64,000 bases of DNA, taken from Pomphorhynchus laevis (Eukaryota > Acanthocephala > Palaeacanthocephala > Echinorhynchida > Pomphorhynchidae). Made by a program: the position numbers and the translations under genes. Location: the NCBI GenBank assembly GCA_012934845.2, contig WNNJ02002366.1, positions 1 through 64,000 on the forward strand. The letters are read 5' to 3'. Below the pieces are notes generated by a model, which saw nothing but the letters and a program-made list of their open reading frames with translations, had not been told where the DNA came from and did no database searches. Positions 25,176-37,009 of this stretch are shown piece after piece (the stretch's first letter is position 1; every line of letters starts with the position of its first letter).

Positions 25176-25482
25176 ATCCGTTATCTGATTTAGTAATATT
25201 TTTCAAATAGTATTTTTTTTATTTATTTAATGATATAATATTTTAAGTATCCATATAACATAAGATACTGGTTTCATATTATATTTATCAGGATTTGGCT
25301 TCGCTGCTGTGTTGGTTCGAAGAATAGGTCCGTAACATGATAACATAACACTTCCTCCTGATGACCTGGTTACTTGCATTACAAATACCTTGCTTTTATA
25401 ATAATTATGTTTCAAACTTTATTCTCGTATACAAAGAATGAAACTTATTTATTTTATATAGAAATAATGAAACTTATTTATT

Positions 25483-25817
25483 TTATGTAGATACTAGTTG
25501 CAACTTTGATGCTTTATGCAAATATTTTTAGAAAAGTATTCCTGGAGATGTTCACGGAGTTCATTGAAGTTGTTCATTAATCGCTTTGTTCACTGAACAA
25601 AGCCAATTAATAAAAAAATTACTTATATGTCATACGGTATTCGACAAACAAATCACTGACTTTATATTCGAGTGTCTTGCTTTTATTTAAACGTCTTTAA
25701 AAATTACTATAAACCCCTTGGACGCTAATCTTAGAAAATAGAATTCATCAAATTGATTGGTATATAAGGTAGATTGATTTTCTATCAAATAAATTAGACT
25801 GTAAATACTTTTATTTT
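25483..25817 (+). repeat. 335-bp dispersed repeat block
   Basis: Nearly identical to 31812-32144 in the same orientation (GATACTAGTTGCAACTTTGA ... TGTAAATACTTTTATT). The high identity implies a recent copy or segmental duplication. No protein domain is readable. It runs straight into the foldback element at 25815. Confidence 0.9.
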
Positions 25818-25980
25818 TAATATTTCGACAGGAATAAATCTATCATCATCAGGAATATTTAATTGTAATCACTTAATTGTTAGTTCTGATAGGTAAGGCA
25901 ACTTAGTTATCTTAATTTACTATTAACTGATTAAATAAAATATTCCTGATGGGCAGATTCGTTCTCTCGAAATATTAAAA
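25815..25980. mobile_element. Foldback MITE, about 166 bp
   Basis: Terminal inverted repeats of about 46 bp: the left end TTTTAATATTTCGACAGGAA and the reverse complement of the right end TTTTAATATTTCGAGAGAAC share the start, an AATCT block and CATCAGGAATATTT. On the minus strand, the left arm reads CTGATGA, T, GATAG..CTGTC, GAAATATT: a hammerhead-like order with a five-pair stem. A second copy lies at 33075-33240. Confidence 0.8.
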
Positions 25981-26310
25981 TTGAATTTAATCATGTATTT
26001 TGATTAAAATAAATGAATTTAATCATGTATTTTGGTAATCATGTATTTTGCTTAATATATCTGTTTTTGGCTTCAAAATAAAGCATTAAACCGGCAATTA
26101 AAAATTTTGATCACATAAAAATTAAAGTTAATATTTTTAAAATTAAAAATATTGAAAGTTGTCTTAAAGTCATTTAAGGTGACTTTAATTGTGATGACTT
26201 TACTGAATTTTAATTTATAAACTTCGAAAAATATATTTTATACTAAATACATATTACTTCACTAAATATATTTTATTTTAATATACTTTGTAGTCTCACT
26301 AAAAATATAC

Positions 26311-26498
26311 CTGATAGAAATTCGACTGCTGTATTTCTCGTTTACCGCGATACCATTTAACATCTAATGATGGCATGCGCTTGTTTAATTTAAACGAGAA
26401 TAATACAGATGAAGGCTCTACTACGGTTGTCGACTTAATTTTCTGCTCAAATTGCACTTCGCTATCCGGCACATCTTTATCCAAATTATCAATTAAAA
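26311..26498 (-). CDS. Ig-like exon, titin-like gene (3' part)
   Basis: Acceptor TGCCCTAG precedes 26498 and a donor GTATAT follows 26311. The exon reads two bases then 62 codons: LIDNLDKDVPDSEVQ.., FSFKLNKRMPSLDVKWYRGK, REIQQSNFYQ. This is the first half of an I-set Ig domain: strand B region, then strand C with the conserved W (VKWYRGK). It joins 26550-26603 in frame (A plus TT gives Ile) across a 51-nt intron. The rest of the domain should be in an exon to the left, which I could not find. Part of a large sarcomeric Ig protein, inferred from the exons at 41-63 kb. Confidence 0.75.
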
Positions 26499-26549
26499 CT
26501 AGGGCAAAGATACATGTATTTGAAAGAAAACATCCTACAAATAACTTAC

Positions 26550-26603
26550 TTGATACACCTTCCGTTTTTATTATTTCGTTTTGAAATTCTTCAAATGTAC
26601 CTT
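26550..26603 (-). CDS. Small exon, titin-like gene
   Basis: 54-nt exon between acceptor CATGTTTAG and donor GTAAGT. It encodes GTFEEFQNEIIKTEGVS, an acidic linker. Splice phases match the next exon (one base carried over) and need a preceding exon ending after one codon base. I could not identify the matching donor in the 27.5 kb exon with confidence. Confidence 0.6.
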
Positions 26604-27523
26604 CTAAACATGATATTTAATTGATGTTTTAATTTAAATTTGAAAATTAATTATTTATGAATGATTAACGAATTAATGATAATCTGAATTTTAATTAAAT
26701 AATGTAAATCAAATAATTTAAAATTAATTATTAATAAAAATTTATAAATTATTCGTAATTAATTAAAATTTATTCTGAATTTTAATTATAGCACATTTAT
26801 TAATAAAACAAACTCTTTTAAAATGCGTAAAAAGTTAATTTTAATATAATATTTTATTAATTCATCAAATTAATTAACATATTTAACAATTAATTAATTG
26901 TTAAAAATATTATATGTTTGAAGATATACTGTGATAATTATAAGTAAAATGCATTGCAATGTGTTTAGCTAATAATCAACGTAATCTAATTTATTTTTAA
27001 TCCAAAGATAATTATTTATCCAGTAACATTATTTAATTATCCTATTGTAATTTTGCAAATTTTAGCTTACAAACTTAAAATCAATTTTATCACCAATTTC
27101 TATTAATGCTTTAACAAATCGTGAATTATTAAATTAATAATTAATTACTAAATTAAATATTTTTTATTGTTAACTATTAGCTGTAATTCTATACAAGTCT
27201 AAAGAATTATAAAGAGGATTCTTAAAGCTGATCCTTATACGGAAAATATATAAGGGAAAATGACATAATCAAATAAATATTAACTTATAAATATTAACAA
27301 ATATATTATCAACACGACAATATTATTTTATTCTATAAAATTATTTAATTTTATAAACTTATTTTATAATTTTAAGTTGCTACACAAAAAATTTTATTAA
27401 AAAATTATATTATTCAAACTAAATAAAAAAATTTATAATTCAAACTTTTATATGTAACATCAATTATGTACAATTACTTATTTATATCAGGTACTAAAGT
27501 TCCTTTTATAACTTTTTACATAT

Positions 27524-27832
27524 TTAAATGAATAAATTTAGGAGTACAAATTTATTGCCTTTGTGTTCATTGAAAAATTCTTTGAACTGTTTTTCAATTG
27601 TTTCAAAACGTTCTGGTAAAATATCGAACGAGGAAAACAGTTTTAGCAGCTGGCTTTTGGTAGACAACAATTTTAATGGTTGCAGTAGGACACATAATTG
27701 ACACGATTGCTCGTCAAATCCGCCACTTCTCCGCTGTACTTTAAATTTAACCAATCCGTTGTCAAACTGTTTTATTGGATTTATAATTAATTCGTAGTTA
27801 TAACCACTTGATTTATTTACAAATCGCTTGCT
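27524..27832 (-). CDS. Ig-like exon, titin-like gene
   Basis: Starts in phase 0 after acceptor TAAATTTAG with SKRFVNKSSGYNYELIINPI, KQFDNGLVKFKVQ and EQSCQLCVLLQP, the second half of an Ig domain whose first half ends the previous exon (WQINGRPATG). It continues as a helical, charged stretch (LPERFETIEKQFKEFFNEHK). The frame runs to TAA at 27524. Whether it stops there or splices out earlier (a weak GTACTC lies after 27548) is not clear from sequence. No M start is expected because the exon is internal. Confidence 0.7.
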   Translation of the reverse strand, partial: SKRFVNKSSGYNYELIINPIKQFDNGLVKFKVQRRSGGFDEQSCQLCVLLQPLKLLSTKSQLLKLFSSFDILPERFETIEKQFKEFFNEHKGNKFVLLNLFI

Positions 27833-27881
27833 CTAAATTTACGAAATTTAGGAAATAATAGTAAGAGGATATATACATTAC

Positions 27882-28035
27882 TCCGGTTGCCGGACGACCA
27901 TTAATTTGCCAAATAATACGTAACACATCATCTGATTTCAGTAACTTACCAACAAATTGTACGGATAATCCTTCGGTGGTTTCATTATATTGTGGTGTAA
28001 CTTCTTTTATGGATGAAACTCTGGCAACAGTGACC
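27882..28035 (-). CDS. Ig-like exon, titin-like gene
   Basis: Reads (TVAR)VSSIKEVTPQYNETTEG, LSVQFVGKLLKSDDVL and RIIWQINGRPATG, then donor GTAATG. This is the G strand of one Ig, a linker, and the A-C strands of the next with its W. The following intron is only 49 nt. The left splice site is certain; the acceptor is ambiguous (28035 or 28020), both leaving one base before the first full codon. It therefore cannot join the phase-0 exon at 40985 directly, so at least one exon in the 12.9 kb between them is missing from my reading. Confidence 0.7.
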
Positions 28036-28394
28036 CTCCAATTACATAAACGTTATAAGTAGTAGTGGATTAGTTTTATCAATAAAAAATATTATCGAGA
28101 AAGTCAAAAAGAATCAATATTTTAATTTACTTAAATACATAAATATTGATCAAAGGCAATACAATTGACATATGATTTGTCAAATCCTTATGATTCGACA
28201 GGATAAATTAATCATTCAAATTGTTTCTATTAAATTATTGAATGAATTGTCTAATCGCATAAATTATATTTAACGATAAAAACATACAATTAAAATAGTA
28301 AAAGTGACTATTTTTTGTATGGTATGTCTAGATGACCGTAATACTAAATTAAAGCCACTTTACGTATGTCATTTAAATTGAATATATATACTTA

Positions 28395-28480
28395 CAAATG
28401 AACTACCATGTGCTCACAAATGGAGCCCGAGCCGCCGAAATAGTCGGCGGCTCGGGTTCGATTCTCGCTTTGAGAAAGAA
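28395..28480 (+). repeat. Short repeat with GC-rich 13-bp hairpin and box B-like motif
   Basis: Positions 28426-28438 pair perfectly with 28444-28456 (CCCGAGCCGCCGA and complement, five-base loop), unusual in this AT-rich DNA. Directly after comes GGTTCGATTCTCGC, close to a Pol III box B, then TTTGAGAAAGAAAAGTTTTA. A second copy at 28805-28880 keeps GAGCCGCC, TTTTGATTCTCGCTTT and AAAGAAAAGTTTTATAAA but its hairpin has decayed. Possibly the 3' half of a tRNA-related SINE. Confidence 0.6.
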
Positions 28481-28899
28481 AAGTTTTATAAATTAATACA
28501 CGGGTTTTCATAAATAAATGTGAAATAATATTAGTAATTTCGTAATAAAAATAATAATTTCACAATATATTAAAAATAATTTATGTTCAATATAATAAAA
28601 GTATTATTGTAAATTATTAAATAATGAAATTACTTTATAATGATATAATATTATAATATATATTATTTAACGTATAATATTATAATTATTATATGATGAA
28701 ATAAGGATTTATTTATCAATATATGCCACGAGCAATGGAAATATAACAGTTTATACAAGAATGCTAAACAACAAAAAAATAAAAGATTTACAAACTATAA
28801 ATCTAGTTTGTAAATCGAGCCGCCAAAAATATTAGGCGAATCTGTTTTGATTCTCGCTTTAGAAAAGAAAAGTTTTATAAAACAATATGGAACGATATG

Positions 28900-31080
28900 C
28901 TACCGTTCCATATTGAAATATGGTTAAGGGTGCATACGTACTTGGAATATCAAGTTTAAGCATAAGTTCCTGACATAATTAGTGTTCGCTAATGATACTA
29001 GCTAAAATTGAGGAAGATGCTTTCTGCAAAAGACAAAGAAAACCTTTTAAAATATGTCCATTTAATTTTATAGATCCAAATACGTTCAAGCCATAAGTAA
29101 CAAGTGAAGCAAATATTATTCTAAAATACTTCAATGCTGTGGCGAAATGTGCTTATTTCATAAGTTATTTCAAATAAATGAAAATATTAGGCATACCTTG
29201 ATTTGCTAGTAGAGGGCTGGCCAGCATTAGGTCTAACCTCTATAATATCTATTTTGTCTGAAGGAGTTTAGTTGTTTAAGTTACCTAATTTGTTCGGATT
29301 GATATTTGTGTTTTGATTCTGACTGGGCACCAGGGCCTTTAGAAAAGTAGAATAAATAGAGTGTAAAAACAAAATTATTTTATATGTAAACGACCATTTT
29401 GATTAAAAAAAGTGTTGTTAATAAAACATTACGTAATAGAATTTTTTATCTTTTAAGTATAAATTTTTTCAGTTAATTGAATTATATAAACCATAGATCA
29501 ATACATTTTATTGTTTAGTGGTTATAATAATAGCGATAATTCTTTTCCTTTAACCTTTGCCCCGTTTAGGCACGGGGTTGGCCACGTCTCTCATATAAAG
29601 ACTTAATTAGAGACTAATAAAGATTATTAAATATTTATTACGTTTAATTATTTAAATTCAATATTTGGCTTTGAAAATAAAAGATTTACCTCAAAGCCAA
29701 ATCTAATATTATATACATTATTAATAGAAATATTAAATTATATCTGACCTTAATTTAATCATATTACATTTATATTGTTGGGATCACTCACATATTATTA
29801 CAATTGTAATAGCTAAATACTAAATAATAGCTAAATCTGTTAAAATTATTATTATTTTACCGAAAATTAAGTTAGTGTGTGCAATACGTTATTGTGTTAG
29901 TACACACTGAATCTTTTAAATATAAATCAATATTAAATATCAATAATAACGGATATTAAGAAGATCAATTGGTAGATAAAATGAATATTAAGCGAATAAT
30001 ATTAAATGAATTTTATGAAGTTTAATCAATAAAGGCTAATTAATAAAGTTTTTATTAATTAGTCGTCATAAGTTTTAAATAAAACGTTTTTAATGCCCGA
30101 AAATAACACAAAAATGTTAATATTTAAAGTTTTAAAATGTTTTCCTGATGATTTCAATAGTATTCTATTATACAGATAGCATTCTATTCTATCTGTATTT
30201 TTTTGTATTAATGAAGAGTGGGTGAGGCATTTGAAAGTTTTTATTAATTAGTCGCCATAATTTTTAAATAAAACGTTTTTAAAATGTTAATATAATTTTA
30301 TGTTATATAATTTTATCCTGACGATTTCAAAAGCATTCTATTTGCTCTTTCATTTGATCAAAGAAAATAAGGCAAATACAAACACTTAAAAGGATAAATA
30401 AAAATAAGTAGAAACTAAAACTATTCAAAGGAAATTGTGAAATTGTAATTGAAAAACAAAACAAATTAAATTTAAAACGAAGAAAATCAAATTTAAAATA
30501 TTCGAAATACATGTTAACATTCACTTATTATAAATAAATATTTAAGCTAAAACTAATTTAATATTTTTTAAATTGAAATAATCTTTATTATTGCACATAA
30601 TATTATCCTTTTTATAAAATAGGCTTTCCTTATAATACGTGAGTGGTAATCACTTCATTTGATAGAATCGAATCTATCAAATGAAGATAGATCTCCTTCC
30701 ATTTTCGATTGATAGTTTTACTGGAATGAATACTTCATCGCTTACTTTACATTTTTAATCATGGACATTTGCAATTTTTACATATTTTATAGTACATACT
30801 GAAAATTGTTAAAGTTCTAAAAATATTATTTCAGCAAATTGAAGTAGCCTTCTTAAGTAATTTTAGATGAAAAATCAAATGCTCATAATAAAACATTTAG
30901 TTTAGCACATATTCAGTGAAATATTTTCTATACGTTCTATTAATCTCTTGACTGGTACGAAAATCAAATTTTCGTTATGAGCTTTTGCATGAAATCATAA
31001 GTACCTTTGTAAAAACCTTTGGAATATAATAAAATGTAATATATAAACCTTTGTAATACCTTTGGAATTATGCGTGAATT
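28900..31080. other. Intronic stretch, small repeats only
   Basis: Lies between the 28.0 kb and 41.0 kb Ig exons. A 45-bp segment (TTTTTATTAATTAGTCGTCA..) occurs at 30049 and 30237. A perfect 14-bp hairpin (CTTCATTTGATAGA and complement) is at 30653-30686. A 65-codon minus-strand frame at 30327-30524 has no domain. GC rises near 29200-29350 and 29550-29590 (CCCCGTTTAGGCACGGGGTT hairpin) without a readable gene. Confidence 0.45.
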
Positions 31081-31084
31081 TACA

Positions 31085-31800
31085 TTCCCATGACCTATAG
31101 GGAATTTGATGAAATTTGATTATCTAGTACCTTATTTTAATACAAAGCATATTATTTATTATTCATTCATGAAATGATGATATGGGCATCATTATCATTG
31201 ATATTATAATTTATAATGTTTTATATTTATCAAATTAAAATTTAAAACTGAAATTAAAAAATCAATTTTTATGAATTGACTAAAAGCCATACTCAGCAAA
31301 TGAATCAGATTAGCTTACTGAGTCTTGTGCTTTATAAAATAAAAATAATAATACAAACTTACATACAAACATTTTTTGTGTTGGAAATTTTGATTGAAAT
31401 TTAAATAAATTAGATTAGCTTACTGAGTTTTGTACTTTATAATACATAAAAAAATTAAAAGTAAATAATTATAAAAAATAAATCATTATATAAGATTTTA
31501 TATAATAGATATTTATGAAATTAAAAATTAAAATTAATTTTATTGATTTTTGTTTTAATTGAAAATCAATTTCATCATAAGGATTATAGGTCATCAGGAG
31601 GAATTACTATGTTATCAAGTTTTATCTCTTATTCCTCGACTCACCATAGCAGCGGGGCTAAATACGAGCTAATGACGTATTTCCTCTGATGGATTTTGAT
31701 TATGTAGTATCTTATTTTAATACAAAGTATATTATTTACTTTCAATCCATAAAATGATGATATGTACATCATTAATATTGATATTAGTATTTATTGATAA
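31085..31800 (-). mobile_element. Tail copies of the YIDD retroelement
   Basis: A partial copy (31085-31325, with TTTGATTATCTAGTACCTTA and AATACAAAGCATATTATTTA) precedes a nearly full one at 31410-31800, which starts AGATTAGCTTACTGAG and contains GGTCATCAGGAGGAATTACT and TTATTCCTCGACTCACC. The second keeps GTCGAGGAA complementary to TTCCTC..GAC. The terminus TAGCTTACTGAG differs from the usual TAGCTAACTGAG at both 31315 and 31418, so these are a shared subfamily or a duplicate. Confidence 0.7.
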
Positions 31801-31811
31801 GGACAGTTTAT

Positions 31812-32144
31812 TTTATATAGATACTAGTTGCAACTTTGATGCTTTATGCAAATATTTTTAGAAAAGTGTTCCTGGAGATGTTCACGGAGTTCATTGAAGT
31901 TGTTCATTAATCGCTTTGTACAATGAACAGCCAATTAATAAAAAATTTACTTATATGTCATACGGTATTCGACAAACAAATCACTGACTTTATATTCGAG
32001 TGTCTTGCTTTTATTTGATCGTCTTTAAAAATGACTATAAACCCCGTGGACGCTAATCTTAGAAAATAGAATTCATCAAATTGATTGGTGTATAAGGTAG
32101 ATTGATTTTCTATCAAATAAATTAGACTGTAAATACTTTTATTA
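31812..32144 (+). repeat. Second copy of the 335-bp block
   Basis: Same orientation and near identical to 25483-25817, differing at a few sites (for example CCCCGTGG versus CCCCTTGG). Confidence 0.9.
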
Positions 32145-33070
32145 AAGAAAAATGCGAGAAATGGTGTGTACACCACAGTATCATCTTTAATTGGCTTTGC
32201 TAAATTAAAATTTTAATACATTTGATTTTTTTCGTCTTGAGCTTTTTTACTATTGTGGCTTAATCCCAGATTTTCCCTTTAATGCCACGTGATCTCGACT
32301 GTCAATTCATCAATCTAATTATATTCGCGTTATCTTAGTGTACAATAATACACTGAGACAATGTAATTGTAATATAATTTATAATATGTAATATTATAAA
32401 ATTTAATATATGATATTTAATATATTATATATAATATTATATTATCGTAATATAATATTACAATAAATTGATACATTATAATTTTTGCAGCCACGAATTT
32501 TGAAAAATAATTTGCGATAATAATAATCTGAATACTCTAAGAATCTCTTTTGTTGTTTAGGTATCTTTGGTCTTAGTATATTATATTATAATATATTTAT
32601 AGTACTTAAAATGTACTTTCATTTGTTCAATATTTTATATTATTTTACAGTCAAATCCACCTAAGGTGTAAAATTTCACCTTATTAGTAAATAATAAATT
32701 CGTTTAAAGATTAAATCAGCTAACTGAGTCTACGTATTTAATATAATTATAAAATAAGCAAAACATACTAATAATGCTAAATCAAAATTTAATAATTAAA
32801 TAATAAAATAAATAATTGTTATTAAGATTTTCTATAATTTAAATCAAGTTAAAATAAAAAATTGAAATTTAAAATAAACGTCATTTTTAATGAATTGACT
32901 AATAAATAACAGACGTTGTATCAGAATAAGAATTAGAGGTCATTAAGAATTAGATAGTTATAATATTCGCATGCGTGATATTTATGTGTAATATTTATGT
33001 AATAAAATACTTTAGATATTGTAATTATTTATATGGTTTAGATTTATTTTTTACATCGTAAAAATTGAAT
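32145..33070 (-). mobile_element. Insertion splitting the 31.8-33.2 kb repeat
   Basis: At 25.8 kb the block and the MITE are continuous; here about 925 bp lie between them, with TTTTATT on one side and TTTATTTTT on the other. The insert includes a solo tail of the YIDD retroelement at 32712-32950 (TCAGCTAACTGAGTCTACGT start, CAGACGTTGTATCAGAATAA) and further unassigned AT-rich DNA, including TGTGTACACCACAGTATC at its left edge. Confidence 0.65.
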
Positions 33071-33074
33071 TTAT

Positions 33075-33240
33075 TTTTAATATTTCGACAGGAATAAATC
33101 TATCATAATCAGGAATATTTAATTGTAATCACTTAATTGTTAGTTCTGATAGGTAAGGCAACTTAGTTATCTTAATTTACTATTAACTGATTAAATTAAA
33201 TATTCCTGATGGGCAGATTCGTTCTCTCGAAATATTAAAA
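33075..33240. mobile_element. Foldback MITE, second copy
   Basis: Nearly identical to 25815-25980, same orientation, same inverted ends TTTTAATATTTCGA. A degenerate solo tail of the YIDD retroelement follows at about 33285-33480 (AGATAAGCTAGCTGTGTTGT). Confidence 0.8.
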
Positions 33241-33484
33241 TTAAATTTTTATTTTCTGGGTATTGGTTTTTAATTCAATAAACAAGATAAGCTAGCTGTG
33301 TTGTCGTATTTATATTATTTATAAATTAAAATAATGCTAAATAAAAATTAAATAATTAAATAATAAATACTTGTAAATGATTAAATAATTGTTATATACT
33401 TTTTTATAATGTATATCAAGTTAAAGTTTTATCAACTTTAGGAATCAACTAATAAATCATATACGATATATCAGAAAAAAGATA

Positions 33485-34510
33485 AGTACAAAGATCTAAA
33501 GTAAGAAAAATCAGCAGGTATTATTCAAATTCACAGATTTGAATTTTAAAATATACCGTATTCCCAGAACTCGTTTTTTATTTATTAGAGGGTGTAGGGG
33601 AAAATGCGTCTTTGTTTGATATTTTTGCATTCAAAAATATTTAATATTTTTTATTTTAGACGTACACATCAAAAGGATAGTTTCAGATCAAAAATTATAG
33701 AGATTTTTGTAAATATTTAAAAATATTTAAATCAAAATCTTCAGAACGATTAATATTCAAAATCGAAGATTAAGATTCAAAACGAATAATCTTCAAAACG
33801 ATTTAAATCAATATCGATTTTAATTAAAATCATTTGAAGGTTAAATTATTAATTCAATCTACAAAACGATTTAAATCAAAATCTTCTCTTTTTTATTAAA
33901 TGTAATATTTCATTTAAATAATGTAATATTACATTTAATAATATTACATATTATAATATTACATATTATTATGTATTATCATATATTTTATATCATACCA
34001 TACATTTTATATTAAATATAATTTTATATTATATATTAAATATATAAATATATATATTTTTAAATATAAATAATATGGTTCATATATTTTAATATAATAT
34101 AAAATATTATAATACAAATAAAATAAAAATAATAAAATTAAAAATAAAATAATATAATATAATAATATAATAATATAATACTAATAATCGTTAATTATTA
34201 GTACATCATGCAACCTGCTTCCAATGGTTGCATGTAAGCATCTTCTAATAACCGGAGCTGATTTATCATCTACGGAAACAGAAAATATATTATATATTTA
34301 TAATATTAATGGTTGAGTTAACCATTTCCATGTATTTTTCTTGGTTTTTCCGTAAATCAGATGCAAATATTACATCTAATTAATAATTTTTTAATATTTT
34401 ATTAATAATTATTAATAAAATTTAACAATTTATAATTATCTTCAAACATTTGTGGTGAATATTTTAATTTTAATACAAATATAATTATATCATTTTGTTG
34501 GAAAATACTA
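33485..34510. other. AT-rich intronic stretch
   Basis: Low-complexity DNA with ATTTAAATCAAAATCTTC-type imperfect repeats near 33725-33890 and long A/T palindromes at 33900-34190. No gene seen. Confidence 0.45.
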
Positions 34511-34516
34511 GTTTCA

Positions 34517-35800
34517 AGAGCTTATTATATTAATTTAATAATATAATTTAATAATTTAATATTTATTTATTATTAATATTTAATTCTAATATTTGAGAAT
34601 GCATATTTTAATTTTTCTAAAAATAAAAAGAGCGAATATATCTATTTGTAAATTTATTGTAAATCCTAGTTTGCTCATAAAACTTTTAACATAAAAGATT
34701 TATCAGCCAGTGAATATGTTTGGGTAGAGAAGTAAATGAGAAAATATTTTTTTTGATTTCTAACATTTACGATAAATTATTATATTAATTTAATAATATA
34801 ATTTAATAATTTAATATTTATTTATTATTAATATTTAATTCTAATATTTGAGAATGCATATTTTAATTTTTCTAAAAATAAAAAGAGCGAATATATCTAT
34901 TTGTAAATTTATTGTAAATCCTAGTTTGCTCATAAAACTTTTAACATAAAAGATTTATCAGCCTGTGAATATGTTTGGGTAGAGAAGTAAATGAGAAAAT
35001 ATTTTTTTTTGATTTCTAACATTTACGATAAATTATTATATTAATTTAATAATATAATTTAATAATTTAATATTTATTTATTATTAATATTTAATTCTAA
35101 TATTTGAGAATGCATATTTTAATTTTTCTAAAAATAAAAAGAGCGAATATATCTATTTGTAAATTTATTGTAAATCCTAGTTTGCTCATAAAACTTTTAA
35201 CATAAAAGATTTATCAGCCAGTGAATATGTTTGGGTAGAGAAGTAAATGAGAAAATATTTTTTTTGATTTCTAACATTTACGATAAATTATTATATTAAT
35301 TTAATAATATAATTTAATAATTTAATATTTATTTATTATTAATATTTAATTCTAATATTTGAGAATGCATATTTTAATTTTTCTAAAAATAAAAAGAGCG
35401 AATATATCTATTTGTAAATTTATTGTAAATCCTAGTTTGCTCATAAAACTTTTAACATAAAAGATTTATCAGCCAGTGAATATGTTTGGGTAGAGAAGTT
35501 AAATGAGAAAATATTTTTTTTGATTTCTAACATTTACGATAAATTATTATATTAATTTAATAATATAATTTAATAATTTAATATTTATTTATTATTAATA
35601 TTTAATTCTAATATTTGAGAATGCATATTTTAATTTTTCTAAAAATAAAAAGAGCGAATATATCTATTTGTAAATTTATTGTAAATCCTAGTTTGCTCAT
35701 AAAACTTTTAACATAAAAGATTTATCAGCCAGTGAATATGTTTGGGTAGATAAATTAAATGAGAAAATATTTTTTTTTGATTTCTAACATTTACGATAAA
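34517..35800. repeat. Tandem satellite, five units of about 255 bp
   Basis: The marker GAGAATGCATATTTTAA starts at 34595, 34850, 35106, 35361 and 35617, spacing 255-256 bp. Units are almost identical; differences are single bases and the length of one T run. It lies in an intron of the titin-like gene, a different family from the 148-bp array. Confidence 0.95.
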
Positions 35801-37005
35801 TTATCAATGATTGCAATGATCACTAAAATAACAAGTGCTGTTTGTAAATCTTGTAATTTGAATAACGAATTAAACGATATAAAACGAAATTAACGAAATA
35901 ACAATAAAATAACGATTTACTGATAAAAATGATATTTTTAGAAGACTATATGTTTTTTCAATTAAATAAAATTAAGAAAAACCAGCATATCTGATTCTAA
36001 TTTAATATTAGATAAGATATCTAATAAGATATCTTATCTCATTCGATAAGATAAGACACTACCAGTTCAGTCTTTGAAAACTTACAGTAAAAGATATATG
36101 TCATAGATTCAAAGAACCCAAAGGTATGCATGTCACTGAAAAAGCAAATATGTTATAGAAAAACTAATTTATTGATTATAAAATGATTAAAAAGTGATAG
36201 AATTCCGATTTTAGATTCACACAGTGGAAGTTTATAAATTAATTAGATTATAAATAATTAAAGATTGAGGGAGTATTAAACCCTGAGCGGTTTTTTTGCA
36301 TCATATTTTTTATATTGTAAACAGTACATTGTTTATGTTCTAAACATTGTGCTGTTTATAACATTGTTTATGTTATAAACAATATAAGCATTTATATTTA
36401 ATTACGATGTGATATTAAAAATATCAAATCTAATATTATATAATATTTGAATTTTAATATTAAAAATATCAAATATAATATTATATAATATTAGAATTAT
36501 AATTTTAAAAATACCAAATATAATATTATATAATATTAGAATTATAATTTTAAAAATATCAAATCTAATATTATATAATATTAGAATTATAATTTTAAAA
36601 ATACCAAATATAATATTTTTTCATATTATTACAATCATAAATGTATAATATTTTAATTTATTTTTAACTTTTTAAATTACATTTAATTTCACATATTTCA
36701 TTTTTTGTGAAATTTTTGGTTTAAATTTTTCTCTGTGTGACATAAATGCAAACGGATGAAAGTGTTGTATCGAGTGTGTTTTTGTTAAAATTAAATTTAA
36801 AATTCAAATTTGATTTTGATTAATTGAATTAAAATATAATTAAAATATAATTAAAATAATATATAAAATATATTATAATATATTATATTTTAATAATATA
36901 TTAAAATATTATTATATCCCCTGGATATTTATGAGAATATTGAATCATTATGTAATATCATAATCATAATTTGTAAGTAATCTTTATAAGTCAAAATCGT
37001 TGATA
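35800..37005. repeat. Intronic AT-rich stretch with 45-bp minisatellite
   Basis: At about 36410-36620 a unit of about 45 bp (AAATATCAAATCTAATATTA then TATAATATTAGAATT) is repeated five times with small changes. A palindromic AGATAAGATATCTTATC run is near 36010-36050. No gene seen. Confidence 0.7.
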
Positions 37006-37009
37006 TTTT

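Noticed and set aside
31958-32176. 72-codon minus-strand frame
   Set aside because: Lies in the 335-bp repeat; the other copy at 25.5 kb does not keep the frame.
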